This document shows positions 1 through 9,058 of a stretch of 56,217 nt of DNA, in pieces; positions within the stretch are counted from its first letter, which is position 1, and each line of letters starts with the position of its first letter. The stretch is from Bacteroidales bacterium (lineage in GTDB: Bacteria > Bacteroidota > Bacteroidia > Bacteroidales > UBA932), in NCBI GenBank assembly GCA_017395045.1, contig JAFPWG010000003.1:1-56217 (forward strand), given 5' to 3'. The translations under genes and the position numbers were made by a program. The notes beneath the pieces are model-generated. The model had not been told where the DNA came from. It saw only the letters and a program-made list of their open reading frames with translations, and did not search any database.

Positions 1-1364
1 GACATAAGGACAAGAGAGTCGGTATCCGCACTCAGTTTAGACACTTCTGAGGCCAACGTTTCCGGAAGGAATTTCGCATATACTCTTTCAGTGATATCAG
101 TGCTTCCATGCCCCAACAGGCGACTGACAACGGACATAGACAGGCCATTGTTCAGCGCGAAAACCGCAAAAGTATGCCGAGCAACATGCATGGATAGATT
201 AATGGAGAATTTCAACTGCTCGCCGACGACAGCTAGAGACTGGTTGATGTTCTTGGTAGCTGTATTCCTCGCCTTGTATAGGGCTTCCGAGTCATCCAGG
301 TCCAGATCTTCCTTGACCAGATCAAACACGAATCTGCTGTCAGGCCGTTTTGCCTGCCATTGACGAAGGATACGGATTGCCTGGTCCGTGAGTGGAATAA
401 CGTGACGCTTGTTCGTTTTGATCATTATCTTCCGAAGCTCTTTCCTCTCGAAATTGATATTGCTCCACTGAAGCGTCATCACGTCAATAACACGAAGACC
501 GCAGGCATGGAAAGCAAAGAAGAACATCTCAAGGTATTCCTTACGGCGAGGTTCCGGACAGGTTTTATAATACTCCACAAGGGCTTTCATTTCATCTTTG
601 GAAAGGCTCTTCCCGTCAAAAGTACCTTCAAAACCCTCCTCTGTCAACGAAAGCTTAGTGATCACACGCATATCCTGGATCCTCAGATTGATGGCAGGGT
701 CGATAAGATCCAGGTCGCTTGCATAAGAACAAGCCTTGAGAATAGGAGTCAGGGCATGGTTGATGGTAGCGTCGCTGTTCTTTTTGACATCCCTTCTCCA
801 TTCAATGTATGCGTCAACCAACTCAGGGGTAATATCCCCGACATAGATGGAATCCGGTCGATAGGTTCCCAGTTTCTTCGCACGTAGAAAAGTCTGGAAG
901 ATGTTCATTCCGCTTTTCCCGTTCTCAAGACGGCTCCGCCCGATCCGATTCCTCGCATAGTCGGAATTCAGGCGCTCGATGGCGAATTCAACGAAATCCT
1001 TACCTTGGTCTTTTCTCAGAAGAGGCTTGTCGGCAAGAATGTCGGTGATAACTGCCACCGTAATCTGGTGCGGATGCTTTTCATTATACTCGGCGAGCAG
1101 GGAATCGACTCGCTCGACGCGGGAGAGCAGCATCCTGTTGAGTCGCTTGTATTCTTCGCCGTAACTGGCGCGGATCTCTCCACGACCTTGATTCCCTTTC
1201 TGATTCCAGTCGCACTCCTTGACAAAGACGTTCGTTGATTTCCGTACAATCTGTCGATTCCAGGTATACTCCAGTTCAATCGGATATGCCTTCTCCTTTT
1301 CCGGATTCTTCGGTGTCCGGAGCCTGAATTTCCCAAGGGGATATATTCGTTTCGGTCTGCCCAT
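1..1364 (-). CDS. Tyrosine recombinase (integrase), 3' end cut by window edge
   Basis: Site-specific recombinase of the Bacteroidota tyrosine integrase type, which cuts and rejoins att sites of an integrative element or prophage. Read on the minus strand from ATG at 1364 (MGRPKRIYPLGKF), the frame stays open for 454 codons and runs off the window, so the C-terminus is missing but the catalytic core is complete. Visible catalytic set: Arg291 in GLRVIDVM, the H-x-x-R box His393/Arg396 in HVARHTF, His419 in LLGHGSTD and the nucleophile Tyr429 in ERVYAKF. The first 100 or so residues resemble the arm-binding domain and residues about 110-210 the SAM-like core-binding domain. It points out of the window, so the rest of its element, if intact, lies to the left. 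Base composition is more AT-rich than the core genes. The AT-rich repeats upstream (1413-1530) are likely its binding sites (inference). Confidence 0.9.
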   Translation of the reverse strand, partial: MGRPKRIYPLGKFRLRTPKNPEKEKAYPIELEYTWNRQIVRKSTNVFVKECDWNQKGNQGRGEIRASYGEEYKRLNRMLLSRVERVDSLLAEYNEKHPHQITVAVITDILADKPLLRKDQGKDFVEFAIERLNSDYARNRIGRSRLENGKSGMNIFQTFLRAKKLGTYRPDSIYVGDITPELVDAYIEWRRDVKKNSDATINHALTPILKACSYASDLDLIDPAINLRIQDMRVITKLSLTEEGFEGTFDGKSLSKDEMKALVEYYKTCPEPRRKEYLEMFFFAFHACGLRVIDVMTLQWSNINFERKELRKIMIKTNKRHVIPLTDQAIRILRQWQAKRPDSRFVFDLVKEDLDLDDSEALYKARNTATKNINQSLAVVGEQLKFSINLSMHVARHTFAVFALNNGLSMSVVSRLLGHGSTDITERVYAKFLPETLASEVSKLSADTDSLVLM

Positions 1365-1412
1365 TGTTTGTCCTTTCCCCGATACTCACGAGGATGTACA
1401 AACATAATGATT

Positions 1413-1530
1413 TTTAGACAAACAAACTACTATTTTTAGCGATTTTTAGCGATTTAGACAAACAAATTCGGCAAACAAACGCCCTAAAATGACAGCGAGA
1501 CAAACAAATTATTTTTGCTTATCTCGCTGT
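1413..1530. repeat. Repeat cluster in front of the integrase (possible att/arm-site region)
   Basis: Three copies of AGACAAACAAA lie at 1416-1426, 1456-1466 and 1498-1508, spaced 40 and 42 bp; the first two extend to TTTAGACAAACAAA. A shorter CAAACAAAC sits at 1472-1480. Between copies one and two there is a tandem ATTTTTAGCG repeat (1432-1451). An inverted repeat ACAGCGAGA / TCTCGCTGT spans 1492-1500 and 1522-1530 and encloses the third copy. Near-integral helical spacing just upstream of an integrase start suggests arm-type recombinase or excisionase sites, but that is inference. The inverted repeat could instead be part of a transcription stop for the gene at 1561. Confidence 0.5.
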
Positions 1531-1560
1531 AAATCACTATGTTAAGAGTGAAATTCTCTC

Positions 1561-1782
1561 CTAATACTCCTCCTCGTTAAAGAAGAAATCCTCCTTGGTC
1601 GGGTAGTCCGGCCAAATGTCTTCTATGGATTCGTAGATTTCGCCGTCTTCGTCAAGTTCTTCGAGATTCTCCACGACTTCGTCGGGGGCGCAGGTGCGGG
1701 TGGCGTAATCGATCAGTTCTTCTTTGGTTGCCGGCCACGGTGCGTCGTCCAGGCTGCTGGCAAGTTCAAGGGTCCAGTACAT
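1561..1782 (-). CDS. DUF2795-like small acidic protein
   Basis: A 73-residue, strongly acidic cytosolic protein. The sequence MYWTLELASSLDDAPWPATK, the middle segment EELIDYATRTCAP and the tail WPDYPTKEDFFFNEEEY match the small DUF2795 proteins I know from Bacteroidota genomes, whose function is unknown. There is no signal peptide or membrane segment. It is the first gene of host character next to the integrase module, transcribed towards it, with about 160 bp of AT-rich DNA between it and folE. The family assignment is from memory of the conserved pattern; no role is claimed. Confidence 0.8.
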   Translation of the reverse strand: MYWTLELASSLDDAPWPATKEELIDYATRTCAPDEVVENLEELDEDGEIYESIEDIWPDYPTKEDFFFNEEEY

Positions 1783-1897
1783 ATAGCGGTTCGTTTAAAT
1801 TGTTAATTATCAGTTCTTTCGGACTTCATAAAAGGATGTCCACCGTGTTTCGGGCTGCAAAGATATACAAAAAAACGATAGATTGGATTTTTTTCGT

Positions 1898-1906
1898 TAA
1901 TTTTGC
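1898..1906 (+). promoter_or_regulatory. -7 element for folE
   Basis: TAATTTTGC fits the Bacteroidota -7 consensus TAnnTTTG. It lies 39 bp before the folE start. No clear -33 TTTG is seen at the expected distance. Confidence 0.5.
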
Positions 1907-1945
1907 AGTCCATTTTTCCATCGACGACGCAGCAAATACAATACC

Positions 1946-2536
1946 ATGGCATACAGAAAGATAGAGGAATACGACGAAAAGACCACGAACGAGCTCGCAG
2001 CGCACGTGAAGGCCATCCTTAAACTCATCGGGGAAGACCCGGAGCGGGAAGGATTGCAGAAAACGCCCGAGCGCGTGGCGAAGGCTTGGCAGTTCCTGAC
2101 ACAGGGCTACGGCCAGGATGGCGAAACCATCGTCCAGTCCGCCGTCTTCAACGAACCCTACAGCCAGATGGTTCTCGTGAAGGACATCGAACTGTTCTCC
2201 CTGTGTGAGCACCACATGCTTCCTTTCATCGGAAAGGCCCATGTCGCCTATATCCCGAACGGCCGGATCACCGGTCTGTCGAAGGTGGCGCGCGTCGTAG
2301 AGACCTATGCCCGCCGGCTGCAGGTCCAGGAGCGCCTGACCGAGCAGATCCGCGACTGCATCCAGAACTCCCTCCATCCCCTCGGCGTAGCCGTGGTCAT
2401 CGAGGCGATGCACACCTGCATGTCCATGCGCGGCGTCCAGAAATCGAACGCCGTCACCGTGACGTCGGCCTTCTCGGGCATCTTCATGAAGTCCGACAAG
2501 ACCCGGAACGAATTCCTGCAGCTAATCGGAAAGTAA
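1946..2536 (+). CDS. folE: GTP cyclohydrolase I
   Basis: Converts GTP to 7,8-dihydroneopterin triphosphate, the first step of folate/pterin synthesis (or the queuosine branch), as a cytosolic homodecamer. The 196-aa length is typical. Family motifs are intact: [16 protein letters not shown] near the N-terminus, [23 protein letters not shown] with zinc-ligand Cys and His, [20 protein letters not shown], and the late [11 protein letters not shown] carrying the second zinc Cys. The start ATG gives [12 protein letters not shown]. Its last 15 bases overlap the convergent amidotransferase gene, so there is no room for a terminator between them. Confidence 0.96.
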   Translation: MAYRKIEEYDEKTTNELAAHVKAILKLIGEDPEREGLQKTPERVAKAWQFLTQGYGQDGETIVQSAVFNEPYSQMVLVKDIELFSLCEHHMLPFIGKAHVAYIPNGRITGLSKVARVVETYARRLQVQERLTEQIRDCIQNSLHPLGVAVVIEAMHTCMSMRGVQKSNAVTVTSAFSGIFMKSDKTRNEFLQLIGK

Positions 2537-3259
2537 TTCCCGGACGAAATACTCGAACGGTGCCAGCCAGGCGTCATCCGTCCGCGCCATCCCCTCGGGA
2601 TGGAACTGGAATGCGATGACGCTTTTTCCGTATTCATAGGCCTCCACGATACCGTCGGCGGCCCGGGCCGTCACCCGGGCGCCCGGTGCCACCTCCTTCA
2701 CCGCCTGGTGATGGAACGAATTGACGGTCAAAGAGTCTTCCCCGAACAGGCCGTACAGCACACTCCCCTTCTCCACACCGATCCGGTGCCAAGCGCCCCC
2801 GCCGTGTTTCACGAGCGTGTCCACCTGCGTCGGGAGGTCCTGATAGAGCGAACCGCCCAGGACGACGTTCATCAGCTGCTCGCCCCGGCAGATGGCCATC
2901 ACCGGCTTGCGGGCATCCAAAGCTGCCCGCATCAGCAGCAGGTCGCTGGCGTCGCGGAGCGTATCCACCTCCACCGTCTCGTTCCAGACCGTCTCTCCGT
3001 AATAGGAGGGATCCAGGTCCGGACCGCCGGAAAAGATGACCCCGTCCACCGACTTCAGCAGCGCCCTGGCCGTCGCCTCGTCGGACACGGTTGGGAAAAT
3101 GACCGGAATGCCCCCGGAGCGGAGTACGGCATCGGTGTAATTCGCGGACAGGGTTGCGGCACCGGTTTCAGACCGGCCGCAGGAAATGCCGATGACAGGG
3201 GCCGAGGGACGGCAGGCCTGCAGGGCGACAATGGTCAGGAGGATGAGGAAACGTTTCAT
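2522..3259 (-). CDS. Class-I glutamine amidotransferase-like hydrolase (peptidase C26 / PuuD type), lipoprotein
   Basis: Predicted gamma-glutamyl hydrolase of the PuuD/peptidase C26 family; relatives cleave gamma-glutamyl amides such as gamma-glutamyl-GABA. The 245-aa protein has nucleophile Cys124 in [10 protein letters not shown], an oxyanion segment [13 protein letters not shown] (about 77-88) and the His220/Glu222 pair in FQFHPEG, so it looks active. Unlike cytosolic PuuD it starts with [16 protein letters not shown], a lipoprotein signal with Cys16, implying a periplasm-facing membrane anchor. It overlaps the htpG start by 4 bp (ATGA), so the two may be cotranscribed. The substrate cannot be read from the sequence. 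A polyamine link to the pot genes 6 kb away is only a speculation. Confidence 0.85.
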   Translation of the reverse strand: MKRFLILLTIVALQACRPSAPVIGISCGRSETGAATLSANYTDAVLRSGGIPVIFPTVSDEATARALLKSVDGVIFSGGPDLDPSYYGETVWNETVEVDTLRDASDLLLMRAALDARKPVMAICRGEQLMNVVLGGSLYQDLPTQVDTLVKHGGGAWHRIGVEKGSVLYGLFGEDSLTVNSFHHQAVKEVAPGARVTARAADGIVEAYEYGKSVIAFQFHPEGMARTDDAWLAPFEYFVRELLSD

Positions 3260-5256
3260 TTCAGATAGGCATCGGTTACGACCTTCTGGCTGCGGGCGAT
3301 GAAATCGCTGAGGGCCTTGCCCTTCAGCATGCCGTTCGCCAGCAGGGCAAGGTCGGTAATCTGGTGCAGGATTTCGTTGCCGGCGGCGAAGGCCTCCACG
3401 TCGGCCTTGTGGGCCTTCCGGACGTCTTCACGGGCCTTGCGCGCCGCTTCTTTCTCCGCATCGGAGGCATCCGACGGAGCCTCGGCGGGCAGTTCGCCCT
3501 GCGGGGCGACTCCGGCCAGCTTCGCTTCCCAGACCTTTGCCACCAGCGGATTCTCCATATTCACCGTAATATTGTAGCTCTCAGGCATTTCCCCATAGAA
3601 GTTCATTCCACCGCCGAGGGCGCTCATCTCCCGGTAACGGCGCATGAACTCGCTCTGGGTAATCAGGATCGGGGCCGCATCGGCACCCAGGTTGTCCCCT
3701 ACTACGTAATAGTCCTTTCCGGCAGGCAGGACGGCCTTGAACAGGTTCTCGAGGTCGTAGCGCTCGTCCTCCTTCATCTCCGGCTTCACCTTCTCCTCCT
3801 TCGGGATCAGATTCTCCACGGCATCGGAGTCCACGCGGGCGAAGCGGGTATCCTCCAGCTTGCGCTCCAGCAGGTTCACGTAATGGGAATCCAGTTCACA
3901 GTCCATCAGGAGCACGTCATACCCCTTGGACTTCGCCGCTTCGATGTACGGATACTGGCCTTCCACGTCGGTCGCATACAGGTACACACGCTTCTTGTCC
4001 TTGTCGGTCTGGGCGCCTTCCACGGCGGTTTTGTACTCGTCGAACGAGAAGAACTTGCCGTCGGTATTCTTCAGAAGGGCGAACTTGAGGGCCCGGTCGC
4101 AGAACTTTTCGTCGGAAAGCATGCCGTACTCGATGAAGAGCTTGAGGTTGTCCCATTTGGCCTCCAGGTCCGTCCGCTGGTTCTTGAAGATGTCTTCCAG
4201 CCGGTCGGCGACCTTCTTGGTGATGTAGGTGGATATCTTCTTCACCGCCGCGTCGCTCTGCAGGTAGCTGCGGGACACGTTCAGGGGGATGTCCGGGGAG
4301 TCGATGACACCGTGCAGAAGCGTCATGAAGTCCGGAACGATGTTGTCCACATGGTCCGTGACGAACATCTGGTTGCAGTACAGGGAGATCTTGTTCCTTT
4401 CCACGGCGACGCGGTCCTTCAGTTTCGGGAAGTACAGGATGCCGGTGAGGTTGAACGGATAATCCACGTTCAGATGGATGTAGAACAGCGGTTCCTCGTT
4501 CATCGGGAACAGGGTGCGGTAGAAGGAAAGATAATCCTCTTCCTTCAGGTCGGACGGGGCCTTGGCCCACAGCGGCTCGACGGAATTGATGACCTTGTCC
4601 CTGTCGGTATCCACGTACTTTCCGTCCTTCCACTCCTGCTCCTTGCCGAAGAGGATCGGGACCGGCATGAACTTGCAATACTTGTTCAGAAGGCCCTCGA
4701 TGCGGGATTTTTCCGCATATTCCGCGGAATCGTCGTCCAGGTACAGCGTGATGACGGTGCCGCGGCCGGGTTTGTCGATCTCCTCCATCTCATAGGCCGG
4801 GGAGCCGTCGCAGGTCCATTTCACCGCCTTCGCGCCCTCCTTCCAGGAAAGGGTCTCGATGGTGACCTTCTTCGACACCATGAAGGCGCTGTAGAAGCCC
4901 AGGCCGAAATGGCCGATGATGTTGCCGATCTGGTCCTTGTATTTCTCCAGGAACTCGCCTGCGGAAGAGAATGCAATCTGGTTGATATACTTGTCCACTT
5001 CCTCCTCCGTCATGCCGATGCCTTCATCGATGACCTTCAGGGTCTTTTCCTTCCCGTCCAGCTCGATCCGGACCTTCAGGTCGCCCAGCTCCTCCTTGCA
5101 GTCGCCCGAGGCCGCCAGGGCCTTCATCTTCTGGGTCGCATCGACCGCGTTCGCGACGAGTTCACGGAGGAAGATTTCATGGTCGGAATACAGGAATTGC
5201 TTGATGACGGGGAAAATGTTCTCGGTGGTTACGCCGATCTGTCCTTTTTGTGCCAT
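3256..5256 (-). CDS. htpG: Molecular chaperone HtpG (Hsp90)
   Basis: Bacterial Hsp90, an ATP-dependent cytosolic chaperone dimer. At 666 aa it is slightly longer than E. coli HtpG. The N-terminal GHKL ATPase domain is complete: ELVANAVDA with Glu32 and Asn36, VIDEGIGMTE with Asp77, and the lid glycine motif GHFGLGFYSAF near 115-125. The middle domain carries the client/ATP Arg region LNVSRSYLQSD. The C-terminal dimerization domain contains an alanine- and charge-rich insert around residues 590-625. The start MAQKGQIGVTTENIF matches the family start. It is followed by the amidotransferase lipoprotein with a 4-bp overlap. The upstream gap holds the ligase terminator and a pair of short inverted repeats. 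Confidence 0.97.
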   Translation of the reverse strand: MAQKGQIGVTTENIFPVIKQFLYSDHEIFLRELVANAVDATQKMKALAASGDCKEELGDLKVRIELDGKEKTLKVIDEGIGMTEEEVDKYINQIAFSSAGEFLEKYKDQIGNIIGHFGLGFYSAFMVSKKVTIETLSWKEGAKAVKWTCDGSPAYEMEEIDKPGRGTVITLYLDDDSAEYAEKSRIEGLLNKYCKFMPVPILFGKEQEWKDGKYVDTDRDKVINSVEPLWAKAPSDLKEEDYLSFYRTLFPMNEEPLFYIHLNVDYPFNLTGILYFPKLKDRVAVERNKISLYCNQMFVTDHVDNIVPDFMTLLHGVIDSPDIPLNVSRSYLQSDAAVKKISTYITKKVADRLEDIFKNQRTDLEAKWDNLKLFIEYGMLSDEKFCDRALKFALLKNTDGKFFSFDEYKTAVEGAQTDKDKKRVYLYATDVEGQYPYIEAAKSKGYDVLLMDCELDSHYVNLLERKLEDTRFARVDSDAVENLIPKEEKVKPEMKEDERYDLENLFKAVLPAGKDYYVVGDNLGADAAPILITQSEFMRRYREMSALGGGMNFYGEMPESYNITVNMENPLVAKVWEAKLAGVAPQGELPAEAPSDASDAEKEAARKAREDVRKAHKADVEAFAAGNEILHQITDLALLANGMLKGKALSDFIARSQKVVTDAYLK

Positions 5257-5276
5257 ATTCTGTTCTGTTTAGATTC

Positions 5277-5308
5277 AAAAAACCGACTGCCATTTCCGGC
5301 AGCCGGTT
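5277..5308 (-). terminator. Rho-independent terminator of the AMP-ligase gene
   Basis: On the minus strand ACCGGCTGCC and GGCAGTCGGT form a stem, followed by TTTTTT. It lies between the stop of the ligase gene (5360) and the htpG start (5256). Confidence 0.75.
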
Positions 5309-5359
5309 CCAATGAGTCAAATAGCAAGCCAGTCCGGATGGACTGACAAATTGTCACTC

Positions 5360-7006
5360 CTACTTGTACAGGAAACGACGGATGGACATCTTCGGGGTCT
5401 TCTCGAAGGGCTTGTCCATCAGTTCCACCTTCGCGATCTGGCTGTAGGCGGGGAACTGGCGGTTGGCGCCCAAGCGGATGTTCTCCGGGATCTCGGCCTT
5501 GGCCTCCGGGTCCAGGAGGGACTTGGCAATCGCCTGCTCATCCAGGAAGACGAGGGCCACGAGTTTGCCGCCACGGTCCACGACCACGGACTCCAGCACG
5601 TACGGCTGGTTGTTCACCACGGCCTCGAGTTCCTCCGGATAGATGTTCTGGCCGGAAGGACCCAGGATCATGTTCTTGGAACGGCCGCGGATGAAGATGT
5701 TGCCCTCGGCGTCGATGATGCCCAGGTCGCCGGTCCGGAGCCAGCCGTCCTCGGTGAACGCATTGGCCGTAGCCTCCTCGTTCTTGAAATAGCCGATGGT
5801 GATGTTCTCGCCGCGGGCCTGGATTTCGCCGACCACGTGCTGCGGGTCGTCGGAGTCGATACGGACCTCCGCCACATCGACGGCCTTGCCGCAGGAACCG
5901 GCCACATACTTGGTCCAGTGCTCATAGGCCAGGAGCGGGCAGGCCTCGGTCATGCCGTAACCCACCAGGTACGGGAACTTGATCCGCTTGAAGAGGCGCT
6001 CCACCTCCGGGTTCAGGGCGGCGCCGCCCATGATGAACTCCTGCACGTTGCCGCCAAAGGCCTGTACGAGTCCGTCCTTCACCTTCTTATATACGATGTT
6101 GTTCAGGCCGGGAATCTTGAGAAGGAACTTAATGAGCGGCTTGTCCAGGGTAGGCTTCACCTTGGACTTGTAGATCTTCTCCATCACCAGCGGGACGGTG
6201 ATCAGCAGATACGGCTTCACGTCTGCGAAAGCCTTCATGAGGGCTGCCGGAGTCGGAGCCTTGGCCATCCAGTAAATGGAGGTACCGTTGCACAGGGGAT
6301 ACAGGAACTCGATCACGAGGCCGTACATATGGGCCATCGGGAGCATCGAGACCATCTTGTCACCGGCAGGGACGTGGCGCTGGCTGTAGTCCACGTTGGC
6401 GGAGAAGTTCCGGTAGGTAAGCATCACACCCTTCGGATCGCCGGTGGAGCCGGAGGTGTAGTTGATGGTGGAGAGGTCGTCCCAGTTGTCGGTCGGGAAG
6501 TGGACGTCGTCCGGGCCGAAACCATTGGGATACTTCTGGGCGAAGAGCTCATCCCAATGCGCAACGGCATCGGCGATCTTCTCGTCGCGGCACAGGAGCA
6601 TGTCCCAGGTATCCACGTCGAAAACCACCTTCAGGGCGGGCATCTTCTCCGCATCCATCTTCTTCCAACGGGCGGCGTTGGTGAAGAGGGCGATGGATTC
6701 GGAGTGGTTCACCAGGCCCATCACGCTCTCCGGGGTAAAATCGGCGAGGATCGGGACGATGACCGTCTCGTATGTATTGACGGCCAGATAGGCGAATCCC
6801 CAGCGCGCCCCGTTATTGGCGCAAAGGGCGATCTTGTCACCTTTCTTGAAACCGGCTTTTTCGAAGATGATGTGGAAACGGGCGATGGCGGTGGCCATCT
6901 CGGCATAGGTCAGGCTGTCGCCGCCGATGGTGTTGAGGGCAGGCTTGTCCCAGTACTTCCGGGTGGCGGCCTGAAGTCTTTCCAGATAGTGAGGATAAGT
7001 ACTCAT
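5360..7006 (-). CDS. AMP-dependent acyl-CoA synthetase/ligase
   Basis: ANL-superfamily adenylating enzyme, most like long-chain fatty acid-CoA ligases; it would activate a carboxylate as acyl-AMP and pass it to CoA. The 548-aa protein has the ATP P-loop INYTSGSTGDPKGVMLTYRN (181-200), the A5 motif GYGMTEACPLLAYE, the A7/A8 segment GWLRTGDLGIIDAEGNIFIRG and the hinge RSKNMILGPSGQNIYPEELE. The C-terminal lysine region ends KTPKMSIRRFLYK. There is no signal peptide. It appears monocistronic: its own terminator follows and the divergent HAD gene is upstream. Chain-length preference cannot be inferred, and acyl-ACP synthetase activity is an alternative. Confidence 0.87.
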   Translation of the reverse strand: MSTYPHYLERLQAATRKYWDKPALNTIGGDSLTYAEMATAIARFHIIFEKAGFKKGDKIALCANNGARWGFAYLAVNTYETVIVPILADFTPESVMGLVNHSESIALFTNAARWKKMDAEKMPALKVVFDVDTWDMLLCRDEKIADAVAHWDELFAQKYPNGFGPDDVHFPTDNWDDLSTINYTSGSTGDPKGVMLTYRNFSANVDYSQRHVPAGDKMVSMLPMAHMYGLVIEFLYPLCNGTSIYWMAKAPTPAALMKAFADVKPYLLITVPLVMEKIYKSKVKPTLDKPLIKFLLKIPGLNNIVYKKVKDGLVQAFGGNVQEFIMGGAALNPEVERLFKRIKFPYLVGYGMTEACPLLAYEHWTKYVAGSCGKAVDVAEVRIDSDDPQHVVGEIQARGENITIGYFKNEEATANAFTEDGWLRTGDLGIIDAEGNIFIRGRSKNMILGPSGQNIYPEELEAVVNNQPYVLESVVVDRGGKLVALVFLDEQAIAKSLLDPEAKAEIPENIRLGANRQFPAYSQIAKVELMDKPFEKTPKMSIRRFLYK

Positions 7007-7064
7007 TCCAGTTTGATTTTAGTTTACGCGGCGACAAATGTACGAAAAATTCCCGAAACTCTCG

Positions 7065-7073
7065 TATCTTTGC
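7065..7073 (+). promoter_or_regulatory. -7 element for the HAD phosphatase gene
   Basis: TATCTTTGC matches TAnnTTTG. It lies 21 bp before the ATG at 7095, giving a short leader. Confidence 0.55.
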
Positions 7074-7094
7074 AAAGATAATCAGGAAACGACC

Positions 7095-7934
7095 ATGAGA
7101 CGAAAACCCATCATCGCCCTCATCTACGATTTCGACGGAACCCTCTCCCCTGGCAACATGCAGGAGTTCGGTTTCATCCAGGCGATCGGACAGACACCCG
7201 AGGAATTCTGGGCGAAAAGCGACGGCATCGCCAAGGGACAGGACGCCTCCAACATCCTCGCCTACATGAAGTTGATGTTCGACGAGGCCCGTGCGAACGG
7301 AATCCGGCTCACCCGGGAAGGGTTCAAGCGGTACGGAGCCGACATCAAGCTTTTCGAAGGCGTACGCGACTGGTTCCGCAACGTCAACGAGTACGGCGAA
7401 TCGAAGGGTGTCAAGATCGAGCACTACATCAACTCCTCCGGCCTGACGGAGATCATCGAGGGCTCCCCCATCGCCCGGGAATTCAAGCATGTCTTCGCCG
7501 GCAGCTTCATCTATGACGAGAAAGGCGAGGCCGAATGGCCGGGCATCGCGGTGGACTATACCGCCAAGACCCAATACCTGTTCAAGATCCAGAAGGGCAT
7601 CTTCTCCTCCCGCGACGCCAAGCGCGTGAACGAGAGCTGGGCCGACGACGACAAGCGCATCCCCTTCACCAACATGATCTATTTCGGGGACGGAGATACC
7701 GACGTCCCGTCGATGAAGGTCGTCAACATGTTCGGCGGCCACTCCATCGCCGTGTTCAACACGGCCATCCCCCACAAGCGGGAAGTCGCCCGGAAACTCC
7801 TGCGTCAGGGACGCGTCAATTTCATCACGCCGGCGTCCTATACGAAGGATTCCCGGACCTTCCGCCTCGTGTGCGCGATCATCGACAGGATAAAAGCGGA
7901 CAATGAATTGAAATTATTGGCCCGTTATAAATAA
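7095..7934 (+). CDS. HAD-superfamily phosphatase
   Basis: Cytosolic haloacid dehalogenase-type hydrolase of 279 aa. Motif I is YDFDGTLSPG with nucleophile Asp12 and acid/base Asp14. Motif II is probably the serine of INSSG near 112-116. Motif IV is MIYFGDGDTDVPSMK (194-208), giving the Mg2+ aspartates. The cap is inserted after motif I, as in phosphoserine-phosphatase-like members. The start was set at ATG 7095 (MRRKPIIALIYDFDG); an upstream in-frame ATG at 7038 would lie before the -7 box at 7065 and add unlikely residues. The substrate is unknown. It is divergent from the AMP ligase and followed by a separate promoter for the porin gene. Confidence 0.85.
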   Translation: MRRKPIIALIYDFDGTLSPGNMQEFGFIQAIGQTPEEFWAKSDGIAKGQDASNILAYMKLMFDEARANGIRLTREGFKRYGADIKLFEGVRDWFRNVNEYGESKGVKIEHYINSSGLTEIIEGSPIAREFKHVFAGSFIYDEKGEAEWPGIAVDYTAKTQYLFKIQKGIFSSRDAKRVNESWADDDKRIPFTNMIYFGDGDTDVPSMKVVNMFGGHSIAVFNTAIPHKREVARKLLRQGRVNFITPASYTKDSRTFRLVCAIIDRIKADNELKLLARYK

Positions 7935-7942
7935 TTTTTTCG

Positions 7943-7951
7943 TACTTTTGC
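7943..7951 (+). promoter_or_regulatory. -7 element for the porin-pot operon
   Basis: TACTTTTGC matches the -7 consensus. It stands just after the HAD gene stop and about 60 bp before the porin ATG at 8011. Confidence 0.5.
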
Positions 7952-8010
7952 AGCCGGAACCCCAAAGGTTTCCGCATGTTTCACCAAATACCATTTTATG
8001 CGTATCCAAA

Positions 8011-9048
8011 ATGAAGAGACTCCTGGTTGTTTGCGCAGCAAGTCTGCTGCCCTGCTTCCTTGTGTCCGCACAAGAGGCTGACAACTCCGGCCGCAGCGTC
8101 GAGTTGTCCGTTATTCCGAGACTTGACCTCAATCCTATCTTCTCCACGGAGAAAGGCGGAGGCGGAGAATTCACACTCGGCAATACATCTCTTTATTCCC
8201 TTATCGAAGGCAATCTCACCGAAAACCTCTCCTTCAGCGTGTGCAACCACTGGGCGGGTTTCGATTCCGTCAGTGATTTCTTCGCCACCACGAAGGACCT
8301 TTATGGCAATACCTTCCGTTCCGACGACACCAACTGGCTGGACTGGGCCTACCTTACCTACACTTTCGGGAACTTCTCCCTCACCCTGGGCAAGGACATG
8401 GTCACCACCGGCGGCCTGGAGTTCGACGACTATGACTTCGAGGTGCATCCCTCGCTGGTATCCTCCTACTGGAACAACTTCAGCTGCTACCAGTGGGGCG
8501 GAAAGTTCGCCTTCACCACTCCGTCCGAAAGCGACGCGATCGGATTCCAGGTGACGACCTCCCCGTACGGCGAACGTCCCTTCTCCAGCAAGCTGTTCAA
8601 CTATTCGGTCGAATGGCGCGGCAACCATGGCATCCTGGAGACCATCTGGAGCGCTACCGCCGTGGGTGTGGACAAAGGCGAATTCCAGCCGGTCTTCGCC
8701 CTGGGCCAGCGCCTGAACTTCGACAGCTGGACCGTGGGCCTGGACGCCTTCAGCGTCGTCGGCGACGAGGAGGAGATCCTCCGCAAGGGCATCACCCTGA
8801 TGCCCAGCCTGATGTACTCCCCCAGCGACAAGCTGGAAGTCCTCGCCAAGGGCGGCTATGAGAACTACGCGCTCGACACGGTCGAAGACCTTACCTGGAA
8901 GCGCTGGTGGGGCGGTCTCGCAATGCACTGGTATCCCCTGCAGGACAGCCGCGACCTCCGCGTCCACGCCGTCGCCGCTTACGACAACTTCCTCTCCACC
9001 GTCTCCCTGACCCTCGGAGTCCTGTACAATCTCACGTTCGGATTCTAG
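8011..9048 (+). CDS. Outer-membrane porin-like beta-barrel protein heading the pot operon
   Basis: A 345-aa predicted outer-membrane beta-barrel. [20 protein letters not shown] is a signal peptide with cleavage before QEADN. The mature part has alternating aromatic/polar strands ([35 protein letters not shown]) and ends in an aromatic residue (VLYNLTFGF), the usual BAM recognition signal. The start was set at 8011 because the signal peptide begins there; an in-frame ATG at 7948 falls inside the -7 box. It lies 10 bp before potA on the same strand, so it probably provides outer-membrane passage for the substrate of the PotABCD importer (inference from context). I do not recognise a named family. 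Confidence 0.75.
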   Translation: MKRLLVVCAASLLPCFLVSAQEADNSGRSVELSVIPRLDLNPIFSTEKGGGGEFTLGNTSLYSLIEGNLTENLSFSVCNHWAGFDSVSDFFATTKDLYGNTFRSDDTNWLDWAYLTYTFGNFSLTLGKDMVTTGGLEFDDYDFEVHPSLVSSYWNNFSCYQWGGKFAFTTPSESDAIGFQVTTSPYGERPFSSKLFNYSVEWRGNHGILETIWSATAVGVDKGEFQPVFALGQRLNFDSWTVGLDAFSVVGDEEEILRKGITLMPSLMYSPSDKLEVLAKGGYENYALDTVEDLTWKRWWGGLAMHWYPLQDSRDLRVHAVAAYDNFLSTVSLTLGVLYNLTFGF

Positions 9049-9058
9049 GAGGGAGCGC

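Noticed and set aside
91-1407. Several small plus-strand frames over the left end
   Set aside because: They are shadows of the minus-strand integrase, which is open across the whole stretch with all catalytic residues.
1416-1508. Short regularly spaced repeats resembling a CRISPR
   Set aside because: Repeat unit is only 11 bp, intervening sequences are partly repeats themselves, and no cas gene is near.
3364-5346. Plus-strand open frame of 660 codons opposite htpG
   Set aside because: No recognisable protein; htpG on the other strand is complete.
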